A stretch of 64,000 nucleotides of DNA. It comes from Escarpia spicata (taxonomy: Eukaryota > Annelida > Polychaeta > Sabellida > Siboglinidae). The notes beneath the pieces were generated by a model. The model was not told the DNA's origin and searched no databases. It worked only from the letters and a program-made list of their open reading frames with translations. Location of the stretch: contig OZ023209.1 of assembly GCA_963995525.1 (NCBI GenBank), positions 8,357,388 through 8,421,387 of the forward strand, written 5' to 3'. Shown here piece by piece: positions 59,139 to 64,000 of this stretch; the stretch's first letter is position 1, and every line of letters begins with the position of its first letter. The translations under genes and the position numbers were made by a program.

Positions 59139-59375
59139 GTGTCACACATTGTCATGCAGTGTCACACAGTGTCATACAGTGTCACACAGTGTCACACGTT
59201 GTCATACAGTGTCACACAGTGTCACACATTGTCATACAGTGTCACACAATGTCACACAGTGTCACACTATGTAATACAGTGTCACACAGTGTCACACATT
59301 GTTCTACAGTGTCATACAGTGTCACACATTGTCATGCAGTGTCACACAGTGTGATACAGTGTCACACAATGTCAT
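59139..59375. repeat. 10-bp minisatellite, about 23 units
   Basis: GTGTCACACA / GTGTCATACA variants directly follow the 14-bp array. The open frames (CHTVSYSVTQ-like) are artefacts. Confidence 0.95.
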
Positions 59376-59384
59376 TGACATCGC

Positions 59385-60010
59385 CCGGCGTACAAAGAGA
59401 GTCTGGAACAAAAAATGCTGACGGAGCACACACAGGTGACAATGTACAACGCCTGCGCGCTGAGTATACTTCTGTACGGCAGTACTGATTCCCCAGTACA
59501 GAGGTCCTCTCACGTGCCAAGTCTGTGAGCCTGGTGACCCTGCTTAGGCAATGCCGCCTCCGCTGGCTCGGCCATGTGCATCGGATGGAAGATGGGAGAC
59601 TTCCAAAAGACATCCTCTACGGAGAGCTGGCCACTGGAAAGAGAGCTGCAGGACGTCCCCATCTGTGCTTCAAGGACGTATGCAAGTGAGACTTGAAGGA
59701 ACTAGACATGGATGTTGAGAATTTTGAGGAGCTTACAGGAGACTGATCCAGAAACCACACAGGAACTACACAGGGGTCTCAAAAGAGGAGAGGAGACTCT
59801 CCGCAGGTTAGCAGAAAAAAAACTCAACCGCAGAAAAAAACACCCAGAGAACAGAGCCGAGAGGTCCTTCAAGTGCAGCAAATTCCTTAAACACTGCCGC
59901 TCAAGAATCGGCCTTTACATCCACAACAGACGCTGCCCAACCAACAACTGATCTTTGACACAGGGCGCAGATCCATAGTTTTACGAGACAGCAGGATGCC
60001 TACTACTGCG
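59385..60010 (+). mobile_element. LINE 3' end with zinc-finger-like C-terminus
   Basis: In shifting frames: MYNACALSILLYGS; LVTLLRQCRLRWLGHVHRME; DGRLPKDILYGELATGKRA; and at the end FKCSKFLKHCRSRIGLYIHN with RRCP, a C-x-x-[C/F] ... C ... H ... C finger seen at the end of some LINE ORF2 proteins. The middle of the RT connection is deleted at about 59485. It ends near a GCTGCTGCTGCC run. Confidence 0.8.
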
Positions 60011-60011
60011 G

Positions 60012-60433
60012 CTGTGGCTGCTGCTGCTGCCTAGAAATGCACAGAACTGAGTTTACATAACAATATGACATGCTTAATGCATGCTATAATTTAGCACAAC
60101 ATAGTTAGATAAGCTGATTGTGATAAAACAATAATTTGTGTGACATATTTATATGACAAGAGGAATGGTGACTTATTTTAGGATGAACCCAAGCAAATCA
60201 AACAATAAAAAGAGGGAGTTGTGGGTATATTTTCCAAAGGGTGCCAAGTACTGTCAACTATAATTGATCTGATGTGATGTTGACCCATTGCAATACATTA
60301 ACACTTCAATTATAGTTATTAAAGGGACAATCGCACTTCGTGGGTTTTTTGTTTTTATTGCAATATATCCAGTTATACAGTATACATTATATCTATTATG
60401 TCGTACTGACTGCCCAAAGATGTTTTAATGGAC
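60012..60433. other. non-coding spacer, nothing recognised
   Basis: AT-rich DNA between the LINE end and the LTR. TTAAAGGGACAATCGC near 60318 looks like one end of a MITE, but no partner end was found. Confidence 0.5.
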
Positions 60434-60951
60434 TGTAGCGGGGGATTTACCATGAAGACAGGCAACACGGTTAAATGATGACTATAATTTATTGTGTTAA
60501 TAACCTAAATTACAAATAAAACTAAAAAACAAAAACAACCCCAACTGGGAACTGCAGTCTAACAAACCGCCTGAGCACTGCTCAGTGCAATCACACCATG
60601 CACTGTCTTACATCTTCATTTGTGTTTTTTCTCCCTGTTAAAACACGTAAACTCGTGGAACAACACTGGATCGCTACGTCTGTCCAACTTCTCTCGGGAA
60701 CTCTGTGATGGCGTCTCTTAATTAATCCTGGCTTAGTGACCGGGGTATGACCCTCGTTTGGTGACTGCTGGGGAAATTGACACAGCAGGGGAAGAGAACC
60801 TAATGGCTTTTCCAGGCCATAACGTTACACTGGTGAAATGGGGTCTACAGGCTTAATACATTAAAAGTAATGAGAACAAATATAGTACTTGGAGTTTTGG
60901 AATAATGGAAGTAAATAATTAACTAATTCATCAGTAACCCTGCCGGTTACA
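60434..60951 (-). mobile_element. 3' LTR of the Ty3/gypsy element
   Basis: On the minus strand it starts TGTAACCGGCAGGG (or four bases earlier, TGTATG) and ends CCCCCGCTACA, giving the usual TG...CA with short inverted ends. A CAATAAA signal lies about 60 bases before the end. It follows the pol stop at the expected distance. The polypurine tract is poor (CAGGG). The partner LTR is outside the window, so the limits are not proven. Confidence 0.55.
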
Positions 60952-61072
60952 TACACCCTGATTAAATAGTTGCTATCCCACGAGCAACTAAACAATCAGA
61001 ACACAAGGGATTATAATTGGAATAGTTATATAAATTGATCTTCAAAATTAATATTCTTGTGGCAAGTCGTGG

Positions 61073-64000
61073 TTAATTGTGGTTGCCTAAAGCTGTTTGA
61101 AGCATGAAACCTAAGTTCGACATGGCTTCACTCAGCTCTCCAAATGATGGTGGTGCTGCTACCTCAGTCGTCCTAAGAGCTGCAGACCGTGGCAGATTGT
61201 GGGGATTGGGGTTATGCCCTGCCGTTACACGCTTTGAACTCCTACGTGGTAGTGCTTCGCCATCTGCTGATCCAGGTTTTGATCTGGCAGTCGACCTACC
61301 AGGGCGATCGGACCGACTCCTGATTTTAACACGACGATGTCGTCGGGACTGTCTCGGAATTGGTTCCGAGGCACTGTCGCCATCTGAATCGACAGACAAA
61401 CAGCTATGTGCCTGAGCATTCAGAGTCGACCTGGTTCTACCGGAGGTACCATGACCACTCAGGTGTGTTGAATGACATGCTGGTGAAGTACGGGGCAGTG
61501 TAAGTTCCTCTTCCCTCGACCGTCCATCACCCTTGTGCGGAAGGATCGAGGGAACAGTTTCCGCTTGAACAGTTGGCATCAAGGGTATATATACATCTGC
61601 TTCCCGACGTATCATCCACCTGTCAATTGGTGTGGAGCTGCCCTCCGAGGTGGTCTTCGCAAGTTTATATCTGACATTTTCCCGTGTACACCCCATCTCT
61701 TCTGGTGCATTTGCTCTGCTCTCTGCAGGAACCCGGGTATCCTTTACATATAATATTGCAGAGCGATGTACCACCCTAGGTTGTCCCAGACCATCGAATC
61801 GATGAACACGATACAGGGGACTATCGGGACTCATCCGATCCTCGACTCTATAGGGGATGGCCACCCACCGATCCTGTATTTTGTTTCGCCCTAGAACTCC
61901 TCTGTTCCTAAGGTAAACTCTATCTCCAGGCTTCAGTGGCGCATCGGATCACTTCAGATCATGCCTATCCTTCCTGATTCCAGCGGCTTTGGCTAATATC
62001 TGACCAGCTAATTCTAAAGCAGCTTCCAGTCGGTGCTGATGCTCCAGTACCCAGTCATCAGTCCCTTTACCTAGGTGTGATGTTGGGCCCTCTCCATCCA
62101 GCAATTCGTCCACCGGAAGTCTGGGTTCTTGCCCGAACATCAAGAAATAAGGCGAGAAACCTGTGGCCGCGTGTGGCGTTGAATTATACGCGAAGACCAG
62201 TTCCTGCAAATGGCGTGGCCATTGTCGTTTCTTCTCTGGCGGTAATGAACGCAGTAAGTCGTACATCGTACGATTAAAGCGTTCACACTGACCGTTTCCC
62301 TCCGGGTGATAAGGAGTGGTACGTGACTTCTTTATTCCATATACCGTACACAAGGCCCTTACCACGCCACTTTCGAAATTTTTTCCCTGGTCGCTGTGTA
62401 TGCGTCTAGGTACTCCATATCGATATAACCATTCCTGTGTCAATACCTTCGCAACTGTAGTCGCCTTCTGATCTTTTGTGTGTATTGCTACAGTGAATTT
62501 GCTAAATGCATCCGTCATGATTAAGACATGTTCGCGTCCATCTGAAGCTTTCTCTAGCATAGTGATATCAATTGCTAGTAGCGCGAGTGGTTTGTTCGCC
62601 AAACGGTGTCCCATTCTCGGGTTCACAGTAGGTCTTAATGCATTAGCAGTACAGCATCGTGAACAACTGGCACAATACGAACCTACATCCTGGCTCATTC
62701 CAGGCCAAAATGCTCTCTTTCTTACCAGAGCTAGAGTCCTGTCTCTTCCCTGATGGCCACTTGCGTCACGAAGAGCTTCGAGTACCGGTTGTCTCAAACT
62801 GGTTGGCAGTGCAAGCTGTAGAGTTCCTTCTCCATTCTCAAAGGACTCACCATACAGAACATTCTCTATTTCCACAAATTGGTCCCATTTGCTATACCAG
62901 CGACGCGCAAATACCGGCATCTTCTGGAGTTCTATACTGTCTGGCTTTGTACCTTTCTTCCATACAGCGACAACTTTACTCAAGATAGGATCTTGATGTT
63001 GTAACTCAGCCAGTTGCTGCTTTGTGTACCCTGGAAGAGGTGATACTGTCTGTTTGATCTCTTCACTCATTGCGGTGGTTGTCATGATTTCTTCTACACT
63101 TTTCACCATTGCTTGGTGTTGCTTCTGAATCTCACTCGGTACTGCAGTTGAAGACAAAATCTTCACTACCGTTCGATCTATGGCTAACTCAGTCATTTCT
63201 ACTTTGACAGAAGTCGTGTCCACTTCAGCTGCAACGGGTTCTCCATGCCATGTCTTTCGACTGAGTGCGTCAGCGTTGGCATTGGCACGACCTCTACGGT
63301 ATTTGATATCATAATCAAATTGAGCAAGCTGAGCAACCCAGCGCAACTCTGTAGCTCCCAACTTTGACGTCTGAATGCAACTCAATGGATTATTATCCGT
63401 GTAAATCGTGAAGTGCGAACCGATGAGATAAGGACGGAACTTGTCCGTGACGGCCCACTTCAGAGCAAGGAGTTCTAACTTCATGGAACTGTAATTGGCG
63501 TCGTTCCTCTCCGCTGGCCTCAAACCGCGGCTTGCATAGGCAATAACCCCGTGCTCTTGGGAGAGTACTGCGCCCAGTCCTTGAAAGCTAGCATCGGTTT
63601 CCACGATGAACGGCTTCGTGAAGTCTGGGTAGACTAGCACTGGAGCACTTATCAGCTGCTCCTTTAACCTCTTAAAAGCCAAACTGCAGTCTCTATTCCA
63701 TTTTTCATGGAATAGTTGGCCGTCTTGGAACATCTTTCTCTTCGAACCCTTCTTTGTATTAGTGGTTTTGCCAACACACTGGTGAAGAGGCTTTGGTATC
63801 TGGGCAAAGGAAGGTACATACCTTCGATAATATCCAGCCAATCCAAGGAAGGAACGTAGCTCGCTCTTACTCTTTGGTTCTTCCCATTCTTGTACAGCCT
63901 TGATTTTCTCCGGGTCTGTTGCCACTCCTTCTGCTGACACAATATGCCCAAGGAATTTAACATCCAGTCTGAACAGGCTACTTTTCTGCGGCTTGATCTT
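61073..64000 (-). mobile_element. Ty3/gypsy pol (RT end, RNase H, integrase), one internal stop, runs off the window
   Basis: Minus-strand frame from the window edge to 61073. In order: RT thumb (FLGHIVSAEGVATDPEKI, then LRSFLGLAGYYRRYVPSF); RNase H (VETDASFQGLGAVLSQ, TDNNPLSCI, GRANANADALSRK); integrase zinc finger (GHQGRDRTL ... CASCSRCC); integrase core with D, D and E in place (IDITMLEKASDG, HSDQGKNFESG, PYHPEGNGQCERFNR); and a GPY/F-like region (GDRVYLRNRGVLG, WVAIPYRV). A single in-frame TGA at 61949-61951 splits it. A Ser/Arg-rich tail of about 200 residues with no known domain follows. It is otherwise open and looks young. The RT catalytic part and gag lie beyond 64000. Confidence 0.93.

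Noticed and set aside
59139..59375. CRISPR-like array
   Set aside because: There are no unique spacers; this is a short-unit tandem repeat in a eukaryotic genome.
59139..59488. Plus-strand frames of 71 and 109 codons
   Set aside because: Products of the 10-bp GTGTCACACA repeat.
60318..60340. Possible MITE end (TTAAAGGGACAATCGC)
   Set aside because: No matching inverted end or target duplication was found nearby.

Overview
This is nuclear DNA from an animal, most likely a marine invertebrate. The window carries spliced genes with GT-AG introns, invertebrate-type IL-17 cytokine exons, a metazoan ribosomal protein gene and a metazoan MBOAT acyltransferase. The rest is dense with CR1/L2-type LINEs, a Penelope-like element, Ty3/gypsy DNA, MITEs and minisatellites. 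A lophotrochozoan (mollusc or brachiopod) or an amphioxus-like genome would fit; the sequence alone does not settle the phylum.

Three host loci are supported. (1) 2.1-8.1 kb, + strand: an IL-17 cytokine locus. It has a TATA-type promoter, one tiny first exon and a large cytokine exon at 4422-4949. A 3.2-kb tandem duplication supplies a second cytokine exon at 7597-8124. The second copy of the duplication is split by a 3.6-kb terminal-inverted-repeat element (9412-13049), which itself carries a MITE. (2) 13.98-25.21 kb, - strand: complete RPL7 (ribosomal protein uL30) in six coding exons, 245 codons. Its 6.3-kb fourth intron holds, on the opposite strand, a broken transposase-like gene with a coiled coil (about 17.75-21.55 kb). 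(3) 28.53-42.82 kb, + strand: a complete MBOAT1/2-type lysophospholipid acyltransferase in 13 coding exons, 474 codons. Its introns are full of LINE fragments, a TTAA-type MITE, minisatellites and two partial exon duplications. RPL7 and MBOAT are head to head, separated by 3.3 kb of nested mobile DNA.

From 43 kb to the end I see no host gene. The order is: plain non-coding DNA with short tandem repeats; a Penelope-like GIY-YIG fragment (47.3-47.8); a full-length but decayed CR1 LINE (48.0-52.4, +); an inverted internally deleted sister copy (52.5-54.5, -); an L2-like LINE (54.7-56.7, -); a block of four minisatellite types (56.84-59.37), including a duplicated 31-bp/19-bp composite; another LINE 3' end (59.4-60.0); and a Ty3/gypsy element on the - strand (60.43 to beyond 64.0) with one LTR and a nearly intact pol.

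The three host genes are functionally unrelated: secreted immune cytokine, ribosome, membrane lipid remodelling. The points of most interest are the duplicated IL-17 terminal exon that lacks its own start codon, the antisense transposase-like gene inside RPL7, the duplicated exon pieces in MBOAT, and several apparently undescribed mobile families whose ends and target sites can be read directly.
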